Positions 50,811 to 58,475 of a stretch of 64,000 bases of DNA are shown piece by piece. The DNA is from Paraburkholderia tropica (GTDB taxonomy: Bacteria > Pseudomonadota > Gammaproteobacteria > Burkholderiales > Burkholderiaceae). Where the stretch lies: the NCBI RefSeq assembly GCF_900109265.1, contig NZ_FNZM01000023.1:1-64000 (forward strand), in the 5' to 3' direction. Every line of letters begins with the position of its first letter. The first letter of the stretch is position 1. The notes below the pieces were generated by a model that was not told the origin of the DNA, did no database searches, and saw nothing but the letters and a program-made list of their open reading frames with translations. The translations under genes were made by a program, and so were the position numbers.

Positions 50811-51208
50811 GTGCGCGCGCCCGGCAGGCGCATGTCTGTTTAAACCAGGAAAGCTCAACAAAAAGTGAAGCTTTCCGGGTTTTGGGCGACAGGCGCCTGT
50901 CGGCAACCACCGCTCAGTGCATCTGGACGAAAGCTCACGTGAATTCGCGAGCATAGTGACGATGCCTACGCCTCCATCTGACCTAACCTCGGGATGTCAA
51001 GGCGTCCTGCACGCATCGAAACGGCCGCACGGTTCTCGTGCCGCAACCTTCCTTCACTTCAAGTCCGCGAGAGTCCGTACGCGGTGGCCTGACAACGGGT
51101 CACGGCGCACGTGCTTCGCGCACCGGTTTTCCTTGCTCGCTTCGAGCATCGAAACCACCAGGCGACGCCTGGACTTTCCCTTGTGCGTTAATTTTTCTGG
51201 AGCGAGAA
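50811..51208. other. Control region between NERD gene and ssb operon
   Basis: About 400 bases with no gene. It holds the perfect palindrome at 50887-50902. No strong sigma-70 promoter was recognised for the plus-strand operon. Confidence 0.4.
50887..50902. promoter_or_regulatory. Operator-like perfect palindrome CGACAGGCGCCTGTCG (copy 3)
   Basis: A perfect 16-bp palindrome upstream of the plus-strand ssb operon. Imperfect copies occur twice in the leader of the pilus/secretion operon (29421 and 29589). Confidence 0.6.
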
Positions 51209-51562
51209 ATGCTGAAGCTGTTTGTTGCAGACGTCATGAAATCACCGGGCAAGCTCCTCGCCCTGTGCTTTGTAGTCTATCTGGCCGCGATGTCGTTCTT
51301 CGTGGGCCTGTTCCTGTTTCTGGTCGCCATTCATTGGGTGCGCAAGCAGATCATGCTGAAGGCGAAGGCGTTTGAAGCTGCCGAAGCCGAAGCCGCACGC
51401 GAGCGTGCCAACGAGGTTCGTGAGCAGGCATTGAAGGCCACGGGGAAACCTGCGGAACAGGTCGCGCCGGATTCCGTTGCTGTTGCACAGGTCACGCCGG
51501 TCCGTCAGTACGCACGTTCCGCCGTTGTCATTCCGATGAAGAAGACGGGTACCCACGACTAG
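51209..51562 (+). CDS. Small membrane protein with charged tail, 117 aa
   Basis: The ATG at 51209 follows GGAGCGAG and gives MLKLFVADVMKSPGKLLALC. One or two closely spaced membrane segments (about 16-45, LLALCFVVYLAAMSFFVGLFLFLVAI) are followed by a helical charged region (AFEAAEAEAARERANEVREQ) and a flexible end. A much longer frame from 51038 lacks coding character at its start. No family is recognised. It heads the operon that holds ssb and primase, possibly as a membrane-proximal transfer or replication factor. Confidence 0.6.
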   Translation: MLKLFVADVMKSPGKLLALCFVVYLAAMSFFVGLFLFLVAIHWVRKQIMLKAKAFEAAEAEAARERANEVREQALKATGKPAEQVAPDSVAVAQVTPVRQYARSAVVIPMKKTGTHD

Positions 51563-51579
51563 GGTCCGTCATTTCACTT

Positions 51580-51638
51580 CCACCGCGGCGCTCGTCGCGG
51601 TGGCCCTTACCCCGCCGGGAATCCATTCCCGGCAAGGG
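51580..51638 (+). promoter_or_regulatory. Leader with two strong hairpins
   Basis: CCACCGCG...CGCGGTGG (51580-51603) and CCGGGAATCCATTCCCGG (about 51615-51632, flanked by CCCC/GGGG) lie between two operon genes. A closely similar leader precedes the 55084 gene. It may act as an attenuator, a processing site or a binding site. Confidence 0.5.
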
Positions 51639-51671
51639 GTGCGATTGCCCGGCCGATCCCGGAGCAATCCC

Positions 51672-52103
51672 ATGAAACCAAAAGTCGCTGCCTGGCAGCT
51701 CGACATCTTTGGCGGCGAGGCCACTCCGGTGCTCGTCGTCCCTCCCAAACCCGATCCCTTACCCGACCCGCAGTACTGGAGCGCATCAGTGCGCGAAGGG
51801 ATGATCGACGCACTGATCACCCTTGCGCGCGACAGCCGCCGTGGCGACCGCATGCCGGAGTCGCTGATGGACTGCGCCGCGATGCTCAGCGATCGGCTGC
51901 GCAACGTGAAGCTCGACGTCGACGATTACCGCGCCACGCTAGGCTGGATCATGGGCTACTGGGACGGGGCGCTGTCGTATGAGCACGTTTGCAGTGTCAA
52001 CGGGATCGATCCCGAGACGCTCCAGTCCGTGATCTTCGAGACACCACTACTCGCGCGCGATCTCGCTGAGTTGCGCCGCATCTGTTTCGGCTCGTTGCTG
52101 TAG
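51672..52103 (+). CDS. Hypothetical protein, 143 aa
   Basis: The ATG at 51672 (MKPKVAAWQLDIFGGEATPV) follows GGAGCAATCCC. The protein is soluble and acidic, with a helical core (REGMIDALITLARDSRRGDR, LMDCAAMLSDRLRNVKLDVD, WIMGYWDGALSYEHVCSVNG) and the start GGEATPVLVVPPKPDPLPDP probably flexible. I recognise no family. It lies in the ssb operon between the small membrane protein and the 52112 gene (8 bases apart), so a DNA-processing or regulatory role is likely but unproven. Confidence 0.65.
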   Translation: MKPKVAAWQLDIFGGEATPVLVVPPKPDPLPDPQYWSASVREGMIDALITLARDSRRGDRMPESLMDCAAMLSDRLRNVKLDVDDYRATLGWIMGYWDGALSYEHVCSVNGIDPETLQSVIFETPLLARDLAELRRICFGSLL

Positions 52104-52111
52104 GAGTGAAT

Positions 52112-52969
52112 ATGGCCGCTCAACATTTCTTCCGCGCGCTAGCGGAGTTCTTTCCCGTTGCAAAAGGGGACGTTCGCAGGGAGCACCAGGCACGTAATGC
52201 CGAAGCGTCTTCTGCACCGATGCCCGTTCAGCCGACGCAACCCACACAAATCGCGCAACCGCGCCGTGTCGGCGAGGGAGCAACGAACGAGACGTTCGTC
52301 ACCATCAAGGACGTGCCCAACCTCTTCGTCGACGAGGGGGACTGCGTCGTGCAGTTCGTCCCGGCGTTTGACGAGGGCGCGCGCGACACGCCGTTCGGCA
52401 CCAAGATCCTTCCGGAACTTGCCCCGCACTGGTCGCTTCTTCGGGAGCACGCCTCACCATTGAAAGACGCGATCGCCGCGGCAATCCGCGGGTGCGGTGC
52501 GCCGCAGATGTCGCCGGCACCTTCCGCAGCCAGTCACGTAGAGGCGCCGTCACCAGTGGGTCAACACTTCAACGCTGCGCATCAGGAGTCTGAACGGCTG
52601 GCGGCACACGCGGCGCAGGAGCCGCGCGCGCAACGAAACGCCGGTGGTCATCGTCGCGACATGCTCGCGGCGATACACGGCAAGGTCGTGAGCTGGGGGG
52701 AGGAGAAGTTTCCCAATCGCAAGCCCAACGGCAAGCCGTTCTACACCTCGTTCGCAATGCGTATCCAAACCGCGATGGGCGAGCAGACTCTGCAAGGCGA
52801 AGGCCTCAAGGACGCGATCGCCGATTCGGGCTGCAAGATCGGCGACACCGTGTCGGTTCGCCGCCTCGAAAAGATCAAGGTGTCCGCTTTCCGCGAAAGC
52901 GGACAACCGGTCATGAAAGACGGCCAGCAGGTCCTCTGGGACAAGTGGCTCTGGTCCATCACACGTTAA
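52112..52969 (+). CDS. Putative ssDNA-metabolism protein with relaxase/primase-type C-terminal module
   Basis: The ATG at 52112 follows TAGGAGTG and gives [20 protein letters not shown], 285 residues. The middle (70-150) reads [29 protein letters not shown]. The C-terminal about 100 residues ([65 protein letters not shown]) resemble the small domain found at the ends of plasmid relaxases and primases that reads G-x-x-x-x-x-G-x-x-P, then G-E-x-T-x-x-G-x-x-L and a G-D-x-V tail. That domain is thought to accompany nucleic-acid enzymes. It stops 14 bases before ssb, so a partner of SSB is inferred. Confidence 0.5.
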   Translation: MAAQHFFRALAEFFPVAKGDVRREHQARNAEASSAPMPVQPTQPTQIAQPRRVGEGATNETFVTIKDVPNLFVDEGDCVVQFVPAFDEGARDTPFGTKILPELAPHWSLLREHASPLKDAIAAAIRGCGAPQMSPAPSAASHVEAPSPVGQHFNAAHQESERLAAHAAQEPRAQRNAGGHRRDMLAAIHGKVVSWGEEKFPNRKPNGKPFYTSFAMRIQTAMGEQTLQGEGLKDAIADSGCKIGDTVSVRRLEKIKVSAFRESGQPVMKDGQQVLWDKWLWSITR

Positions 52970-52983
52970 TAACAGGAGTTTTC

Positions 52984-53598
52984 ATGGCATCAGTCAACAA
53001 GGTCATCCTCGTCGGAAATCTCGGCGCGGAACCGGAAGTGCGTTATCTGCCCAGCGGTGACGCTGTGGCCAACATCCGGCTCGCAACCACCGACCGCTAC
53101 AAGGACAAGGCGTCGGGCGAATTCAAGGAAATGACCGAATGGCACCGCGTGGCATTCTTCGGGCGTCTCGCGGAAATCGTCAGCGAGTATTTGAAGAAGG
53201 GTTCGTCGGTCTATATCGAGGGCCGCATCCGCACGCGCAAGTGGCAGGCGCAAGACGGCACTGACCGGTACTCGACGGAGATTGTCGCGGACCAGATGCA
53301 GATGCTTGGCGGCCGCAGCGGTGGTGACAGCGCTGGCGGTCAACGTCGCGACGCTGGCGACGACGGCTACGCCGACGACGGCGGTTTTGAATCGAAGCCG
53401 CCCGCGCGCGCATCGCAAGGTGCACGCGGCGGATCGCGTTCGGTACCCTCGGGCGTGAGTCCTCGTGCTAATCCGCCGCAATCGTCGGCGGGTGGTGGAG
53501 GCGGAACGCGGCCGCCGTCGGGCGGAGGTTTTGACGAGATGGACGACGACATTCCTTTCCGCGCCGCCTATCCGCGGGCAGCGTGGTCGGCCATCTGA
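52984..53598 (+). CDS. ssb: Single-stranded DNA-binding protein with C-terminal extension
   Basis: The ATG at 52984 ([20 protein letters not shown]) follows ACAGGAG and starts the normal SSB OB fold: [73 protein letters not shown] Gly/Arg/Asp-rich linker (about 115-185) leads to MDDDIPF, the usual acidic tip, but 12 more residues ([12 protein letters not shown]) follow before the stop. In the standard protein the DDDIPF end is free and docks partner enzymes, so this tip is covered or altered. It lies in a DNA-metabolism operon, and plasmid SSBs often protect entering single strands. Confidence 0.92.
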   Translation: MASVNKVILVGNLGAEPEVRYLPSGDAVANIRLATTDRYKDKASGEFKEMTEWHRVAFFGRLAEIVSEYLKKGSSVYIEGRIRTRKWQAQDGTDRYSTEIVADQMQMLGGRSGGDSAGGQRRDAGDDGYADDGGFESKPPARASQGARGGSRSVPSGVSPRANPPQSSAGGGGGTRPPSGGGFDEMDDDIPFRAAYPRAAWSAI

Positions 53599-53846
53599 TC
53601 CCGTAAGTTCTCACCGCAGGATTTGCTGCTCCCGCAAGTCCTCACCTACGTTTCGCGACGCACCTTCGGGTGCGTCGTGCGACGCATTCCTCTGAGCTGC
53701 GCAGCCGCGCGCTGATCCACTTCGACACAACACCGGAAACCTGCTGAAAAGAGCGACTCGCACACGCGGGCGGCTCTTTTGAGCACGAGTTTTCACGCCT
53801 GTTGCTCAGGCACCGACCCAACCCACTTCCCTATGGAGAGTGACAT
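53599..53846 (+). other. Intergenic with two hairpins
   Basis: CGACGCACC-TTCG-GGTGCGTCG (53656-53677) is a perfect 9-bp stem with a stable TTCG loop. AAAAGAGC...GCTCTTTT (53747-53780) resembles a terminator. Together they may reduce read-through from ssb to the primase gene. No coding frame is supported. Confidence 0.5.
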
Positions 53847-54983
53847 ATGAGTACGACTGGACGCGGGCTGTCACCCGAGCAGTACGAGTGGCTGCAACGC
53901 ACGCTGAAGGGATTCACGCTCTCTCCGGAGGCGTGGATCTCGATCCTGATGAGTTACGGCATTCCCGCAGACTATCTCACCGGACGCGCGACAGCGTGTC
54001 CGGTCTGCGGGGGCGACGACCGGTTCACCTATGACAACAAGCACGGCCGCGGCGACTGGGTCTGTCGCCAGTGCAATGGCGGCGATCCGATGGCTGGTGA
54101 TGGCCTGCAGCTGATCACGCGCGTTGCCCATATCGGTCTCTTCAGGCTGATGCGGGAGCTCACGGGAGGCGCGCCGTCGTCGACGCGCCCTGTTGTGGAT
54201 TTCAAGGCGCCACGCCCGAAACGCAAGGCGAGCCCCGCCTTCGTTGAAAAGCGGCTGAACGGTCTGTGGCAGGACGCCAGGCCCCAGACCATCGGCGATC
54301 TCTCGATGCGTTATCTGCAGGAGCGGGTGCCGGGCCTGACGGCTGGTCCATCTGCTGCGTTGCGACTCGGTGAGCTCGAGTACCGGCACGACGGGGCGGT
54401 GATGGGTGAATGGCCCGGCATCCTCGCGCGGTTCGAGTTGCCCGACGGCCGGCTCGGCACCTTGCATCGCACGTTCCTTGACCCGATGAGGCCTGCCAAG
54501 GCGGCGATCGTGTCAGCGGACGGCGAAATCCTCGATGCGAAGCTCAACGACATGACGCTCAACCCGCTCGCGGGCGGCGCGGTGCGTCTGATGAAGCCGA
54601 TCGATGGCGAGATCGGTGTCGGCGAGGGACTGGAAACGGTGTATGGCGCCTTCATGGAAACCGGTGTGCCGGTCTGGAACTGCCTGAACCGTGTCCTGCT
54701 CGCGAAGTTTGTCGTACCGGAAAGACTCGGTATCAAGGTCGTGCACATCTTCATGGACTTCGATCACATTGACCTGAAGACCGGGAAATCGCCCGGTGTT
54801 GCGGCCGGTATGGCACTCGCGAAGCGCCTGCGGGCCGAGGGCTACACGGTCGTGCAGCATCGCCCGCGCGTGCGCGGCACCGATTTTGCCGACCAGTGGA
54901 AAGCACGGTTTCTTGCAGCGAATGAAATCGCCCCGACGGGGCTGCGGTTAGTCCGGGCCTCGCGCCCGGCGGTGACCGCCTGA
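53847..54983 (+). CDS. Plasmid primase with zinc finger and Toprim domain
   Basis: A 378-residue protein. The zinc-binding domain at about 48-90 has CPVCGGDDRF (Cys51, Cys54) and WVCRQCNGGDP (Cys73, Cys76), as in P4/DnaG-type primases. A Toprim-like domain lies at about 250-345: IGVGEGLETVYGAFMETGVP supplies the Glu and HIFMDFDHIDLKTGKSPGVAAG the DxD pair. The GTDFADQWKAR end is typical of plasmid Toprim primases. No helicase domain is present (unlike P4 alpha or phage gp4). It probably primes the lagging or entering strand of the plasmid together with SSB. The ATG is preceded by GGAGAGTGACAT. Confidence 0.85.
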   Translation: MSTTGRGLSPEQYEWLQRTLKGFTLSPEAWISILMSYGIPADYLTGRATACPVCGGDDRFTYDNKHGRGDWVCRQCNGGDPMAGDGLQLITRVAHIGLFRLMRELTGGAPSSTRPVVDFKAPRPKRKASPAFVEKRLNGLWQDARPQTIGDLSMRYLQERVPGLTAGPSAALRLGELEYRHDGAVMGEWPGILARFELPDGRLGTLHRTFLDPMRPAKAAIVSADGEILDAKLNDMTLNPLAGGAVRLMKPIDGEIGVGEGLETVYGAFMETGVPVWNCLNRVLLAKFVVPERLGIKVVHIFMDFDHIDLKTGKSPGVAAGMALAKRLRAEGYTVVQHRPRVRGTDFADQWKARFLAANEIAPTGLRLVRASRPAVTA

Positions 54984-55020
54984 TCTGTTAGCCGGAACGT
55001 CCGGCAATCTATTTGACCTG

Positions 55021-55046
55021 CCCGGTGGGGATTCATCCCCGCCGGG
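55021..55046 (+). promoter_or_regulatory. Leader hairpin before the 55084 gene
   Basis: CCCGG-TGGGGATTCATCCCC-GCCGGG forms a strong stem. It matches the layout and partly the sequence of the leader hairpin at 51611-51638 (GGGAAT-CC-ATTCCC), and a second CCGGGC-containing stem follows in both. Possible paralogous regulatory leaders. Confidence 0.5.
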
Positions 55047-55083
55047 GGATGGTCCGTCCGGGCTCTTTTCCCTGAGGCAGAAA

Positions 55084-55302
55084 ATGAGCTACTTCCAGAT
55101 GAAAGTTGGAAATCGCTTCACGATTGTGGCGACCAATGGCGCAGCCAACGGTCACCAGCCTGTCTGTAAATCCGAGGCGACCGGCTTCGACGTGTTCGAC
55201 CGCGCGAGCTGCAGGACGGTCGCACGCGACGAGCCCTTCGATAAGGCATTCGACTTTTGCACGCTACGACTTGCTGTGGTAGTAACGAAGCGCACGCAGT
55301 AG
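55084..55302 (+). CDS. Hypothetical protein, 72 aa
   Basis: MSYFQMKVGNRFTIVATNGA starts a soluble 72-residue frame with two Cys (PVCKSEAT, RASCRTVAR) and a beta-rich look. ATGAGCTAC is preceded by CCTGAGGCAG. It follows the primase gene, and a terminator comes 18 bases after its stop, so it is probably the last gene of the ssb operon. No family is recognised. Confidence 0.5.
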   Translation: MSYFQMKVGNRFTIVATNGAANGHQPVCKSEATGFDVFDRASCRTVARDEPFDKAFDFCTLRLAVVVTKRTQ

Positions 55303-55317
55303 TGCGCGCGCATGAAG

Positions 55318-55352
55318 AAACGGCGACCCGAAATTGGGTCGCCGTTTTTTTT
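55318..55352. terminator. Bidirectional terminator
   Basis: AAACGGCGACCC-GAAATT-GGGTCGCCGTTTTTTTT. It ends the ssb operon (plus) and lies downstream of the small membrane genes (minus). Confidence 0.88.
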
Positions 55353-55375
55353 GGCTTCGGGTGATTGCAAATCGA

Positions 55376-55624
55376 TCACCGCGATACGCGAAGCCACCAC
55401 ACAAGCAGAAAGCCGGCGCCACGCAATGCATACCAACCGCCGGCTGCGAAGAAAAAACCGAGTGCAGAAGCAAGGCCGATGTACACGGCCGCGTCGTGGA
55501 GGCCCTCGCTGTATAACCACGCGGATGATAGCCATACGAGGTAGCACACAGCGGCGATTGCCGCGCGGCGCGCGATCGCGGGCCAGCTCATGAACATCGT
55601 CCATGCCTTTTCGATACGATCCAT
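55376..55624 (-). CDS. Small membrane protein, 82 aa
   Basis: The ATG at 55624 (MDRIEKAWTMFMSWPAIARR) overlaps the stop of the preceding 51-residue gene. Two hydrophobic helices (about 21-40, AAIAAVCYLVWLSSAWLYSE; and 50-72, LASALGFFFAAGGWYALRGAG) make it an inner-membrane protein. The longer frame start at 55720 lies inside the upstream gene. No family is recognised. It could support an envelope function of the plasmid such as entry exclusion, which is only a guess. Confidence 0.55.
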   Translation of the reverse strand: MDRIEKAWTMFMSWPAIARRAAIAAVCYLVWLSSAWLYSEGLHDAAVYIGLASALGFFFAAGGWYALRGAGFLLVWWLRVSR

Positions 55625-55779
55625 CACTCTCCCTCCGGTTGGTGGTATTTGTCGAACGCGATGCCGCCGACCATCCAGCCAGCGATGCTGACTGCGATCA
55701 GCGCTGCGATGTAGATCCACGTGAGCGGTTCGGTCAGTCGTTCTCCGTGGAGGATTGCGTTGAGCAGTGCGTATTCCAT
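55624..55779 (-). CDS. Small membrane protein, 51 aa
   Basis: The ATG at 55779 (MEYALLNAILHGERLTEPLT) follows AAAGGAAAGACACA. It encodes one clear helix (about 20-40, WIYIAALIAVSIAGWMVGGI) and a short charged end (DKYHQPEGE). The stop overlaps the next ATG (TGATG), so both small membrane proteins are made together. A weak element of the shared promoter type lies upstream (55859-55885). Confidence 0.55.
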   Translation of the reverse strand: MEYALLNAILHGERLTEPLTWIYIAALIAVSIAGWMVGGIAFDKYHQPEGE

Positions 55780-55858
55780 TGTGTCTTTCCTTTTCAGTTT
55801 GGGGTTATGCACCGGTGCAAGGCGAATTGGGTCCGCGTTGCACTGGTGTCCTGAATTC

Positions 55859-55885
55859 ATGATCGCACGCGCATGGTGAAGTCAA
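55859..55885 (-). promoter_or_regulatory. Weak promoter-like TTGACTT element
   Basis: On the minus strand CTTGACTT is followed 14 bases later by GATCATGA, a poor -10. It is positioned 80 bases before the 51-residue membrane protein. The -35 side matches the shared family, the -10 side does not. Confidence 0.4.
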
Positions 55886-55900
55886 GGCGTGGGCGGATGG

Positions 55901-56287
55901 CTAGAGAAACCCGGCGAGACTGTCACCGAGGGCGTCGGTCATGACGCTCGACTGCTCGCTCTCGTGTGCTATCGGGATGCTCTGCAGGCCGAGTTCAGCG
56001 CCCAGTTCGTTGAGCGTTTCGTTCGTCTTCGTTGGAGCTGCCTCAGACGCCACATCAGCGCGGCCGAACGCATTGGTGGCGCTGCGTGTGGTCGAGCCTG
56101 AATGGCGGTCGTTCACGTTGGCCGCATCGTCGCGCGCACCACTGCTTTCGCCCCGAAGGTGCGCTTCGGCGCAGGCCTTGAACACGGCTGCGCGCTCGCG
56201 CGGCGAGGCGCAGGCGCTCAGCCGCGCGAACAGCAGTGGACTCACGAGTTCGGTGACCGTGACCTCCATCACGAGCTTCCCGTTCAT
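55901..56287 (-). CDS. ParM partner (ParR/StbB-like), 128 aa
   Basis: A 128-residue protein translationally coupled to parM (ATGA overlap). The first 50 residues (MEVTVTELVSPLLFARLSACASPRERAAVFKACAEAHLRGE) are helical and could form a small DNA-binding domain; the rest is polar and flexible (ASEAAPTKTNETLNELGAEL) with a short amphipathic end that might contact filaments. Sequence alone does not prove ParR; the gene order actin-like ATPase then small protein is the type II partition layout. It would bind the repeat-rich leader upstream of parM (57340-57480). Confidence 0.55.
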   Translation of the reverse strand: MNGKLVMEVTVTELVSPLLFARLSACASPRERAAVFKACAEAHLRGESSGARDDAANVNDRHSGSTTRSATNAFGRADVASEAAPTKTNETLNELGAELGLQSIPIAHESEQSSVMTDALGDSLAGFL

Positions 56288-57294
56288 GCGGCGCGCCGTT
56301 CGCGTGCGAGTCCGGCTTCACCGGCGATCAGAAAACCGCCGACGTTCGCGACGCAGGGCGAGCCGATCATTTCGATCACGAGCCGGGGGAATGCGCGGCG
56401 CAGCACCGCGGCGTAAAGAGCCGCGCCGCCGCCCGAGAGGATGATCGAGCGCAGGTTCGGCATCTTGCCGACGTTGTTCTGGATCGCGAGTACGACGCCG
56501 GCGATGACGGGTTCGGCACGCTCAAGGTAGGGCGCGAGGTCGATTTCCTTTCCGTAGAAGCGGAACGTGGTGTGTTCGCGCAGGGCCTTGTCGATGAGCT
56601 CAATGCCTTCGACGTCGTCGCCTTCATCGCGGGAGATCAGGCTGGCGATGCGCTGGTAGATCTGCGACGCGCCGCCCGGCATGCCACCGCTGCGGGTATC
56701 GTCCATCGCGAAGCCCTTCGCATACACCCAGTCGGTCGTGAAATAACCGACGTCGACGACCAGGTGCTCGTCGTTGGGGTTAAACGCCTTGCCCCGCGAG
56801 CTGGATGCGGAGATGAGCGAGCCCAGCGGCTGGGGAAGCACCACCACCTTGTCGACCGTGACATGTCCGCAACCAAAGTCCATGTCGCCGGCGAATCGCT
56901 CCTTGAGGAGATCGGAGTATTTCTTCAGGTTATGCACCGGCAGGCCGAGCACCAGTCGCTCGATGTGCGTGACGCCCGCGAAGTGGATCGCGCCGAAGAG
57001 CAGGGCCGCATAGTTGTTGGTGAGCACGTAGTCGTCGGCCAGGGCGCGGCCGGTCTTGCCGTATGCAGCGGTCAGCGACACGTCGGGGCCGACCTCGTAT
57101 TCGATCCGGTCGAGCGTCACGGTCGCGACCTTGCGCGAGGTAAGAACGGCATCACCGTATCCGCTCAGCGAACGGGTGGCGGCGAGAGGGGCGAGAGAGG
57201 GGAACATGTCGGTCGCGACCGTGCCGCTTGCTGCTCGGTACGCGCTTTTGGTGTTGCCGTAGCCGACGTCGATGGCGAAGACCGGGGTTTTCAT
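56284..57294 (-). CDS. parM: Actin-like plasmid segregation ATPase (ParM/StbA family)
   Basis: A 336-residue actin-fold protein. Phosphate 1: FAIDVGYGNTKSAY (7-20); connect region VLTNNYAALLFGAIH; phosphate 2: LVVDVGYFTTDWVYAKG (about 175-190); adenosine motif: SIILSGGGAALYAAVLRRAF (about 285-305). A GGMPGGASQIYQRI loop follows phosphate 2. ParM filaments push plasmid copies apart through ParR bound at parC. The gene starts at ATG 57294 after a roughly 190-base leader full of inverted repeats, with a promoter-like element at 57495-57521. Together with parAB the replicon thus carries two partition systems. Confidence 0.9.
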   Translation of the reverse strand: MKTPVFAIDVGYGNTKSAYRAASGTVATDMFPSLAPLAATRSLSGYGDAVLTSRKVATVTLDRIEYEVGPDVSLTAAYGKTGRALADDYVLTNNYAALLFGAIHFAGVTHIERLVLGLPVHNLKKYSDLLKERFAGDMDFGCGHVTVDKVVVLPQPLGSLISASSSRGKAFNPNDEHLVVDVGYFTTDWVYAKGFAMDDTRSGGMPGGASQIYQRIASLISRDEGDDVEGIELIDKALREHTTFRFYGKEIDLAPYLERAEPVIAGVVLAIQNNVGKMPNLRSIILSGGGAALYAAVLRRAFPRLVIEMIGSPCVANVGGFLIAGEAGLARERRAA

Positions 57295-57339
57295 GATGTG
57301 TGGCTCTCTTGAATAATCGTTGAGTGGTGCGCCGAAAGT

Positions 57340-57480
57340 CCGGGATAAAGTCCGGGTTTGTCGGCGCTGAAAACGCTATCCCGGAGATTTGCCCGGGGTT
57401 CGTGCATGCTGCTTTCACGAACCCCGGTTTAATCCCGGAGTTTGCCTGGCAGCCCCAGGCAAACTCCGGGCAAATCTCCG
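57340..57480. repeat. CCGG-rich inverted-repeat leader of parM (candidate parC; copy B)
   Basis: Several related words occur here: TCCGGGATAAAGTCCGGG (57348 region), ATCCCGGAGATTTGCCCGGG, the 24-base block 57419-57442 shared with 22968-22991, and a perfect 16-bp inverted repeat CCCGGAGTTTGCCTGG / CCAGGCAAACTCCGGG (57434-57449 and 57455-57470). The array lies between the parM promoter-like element and the start codon, where a type II centromere and self-repression site would be expected. Confidence 0.65.
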
Positions 57481-57494
57481 GTATTGCTGAGTCC

Positions 57495-57521
57495 AGTCTA
57501 TCGAGCCCATTGCAAAGTCAA
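57495..57521 (-). promoter_or_regulatory. Promoter-like TTGACT-N15-TAGACT for parM
   Basis: On the minus strand ACTTGACTT, 14 bases, TAGACTGGA. It is the best match of the shared element family with the NERD promoter (both end AGACTGGA). Confidence 0.7.
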
Positions 57522-58475
57522 GTCGCCGAAAGCGCGCGGGATGAGGTGATCTTTTGGGGCTGCGCGCTTGCGTCCTGGCTTTATTCTTGGAATACCTGCT
57601 GCGTCCCTGACGCATCGACCTGAAGTGCAAGGCACTTCGTGCGTCTTTTCTCCGGCCCGACGGGCCAACATCCACGGCCCGCACGGGCCAGAAATCCCCA
57701 ACTGTCCGTTCTCCACCGTGAGGCGGATTTTTTTTCAGTCAAATCAAGTCCACCGTGATCCATATTGAGGACCACCGGACAGTGCGATATCCATACGATT
57801 GGCGGGTGTCCGCCGCAATGTGGCGTATTGAGGAAATGTGGACGCGGACAGTTGGACAGTTCGCGCCCGGCCTCAAACGTCTGCACACGTTCCTTCAGCC
57901 CGAGTGCTGGGTGCGTTCACGAAGCCCGATACACCGCGGCGGAGATGAACGTGCTTCGGAACGGGGGAGAGCCTGCGCGCTGGCCACGCCAGTGTTCGCG
58001 CCTCCCTGTACGGAAGACATAACGGTCCGCGCAACCGTCACCAGAAACGCGCAACAGGAATTGCCCGGCAGTTGGCCAGGGCGGGCGAACGGCGAGTTGC
58101 TGTTCGTTACGCCCCGACGCAGCGATGCGTGCGTGGCCGGTCGGGTAGCCACGGCAGGCGGCAAGGCAGCACAGGCAGTAAACGCGGGAGTAGGTTTGCG
58201 CGAAGCGCAATCCGGCCCGTGCCGCAGCAAGGTGGACAGTCGGAACGCATCTCTTCCGTGCGTCGGGCTGATCGGATGGAATCGCTAAAGGACAGGAAGG
58301 CAGTACCCCCGCGCCGGGGCATCGGCGAAGCCGCATGGTGAGCGGCAGGAGCAATACAGGATTCAGGCCCGCGTGAGAGCAGACGTGACGTCAGGCAGGG
58401 GCGTCGCGACGCGTACCCCGGGCGAGGACAGCGGTCCCCGTGTTTGGCGGGCACATAACAGGGAAGCGAGAAACC
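57522..58475. other. Intergenic, no gene seen
   Basis: About 950 bases between the parM promoter and the recombinase gene. Long frames here lack protein-like character. An origin of transfer could lie in such a gap, but I see no relaxase or clear nick region. Confidence 0.35.

Noticed and set aside
53656-53677. Terminator after ssb
   Set aside because: The 9-bp stem with TTCG loop is strong but lacks a following T run; it is listed only as a hairpin.
57522-58475. Origin of transfer
   Set aside because: The gap is gene-free, but there is no relaxase or nick-site pattern to support it.
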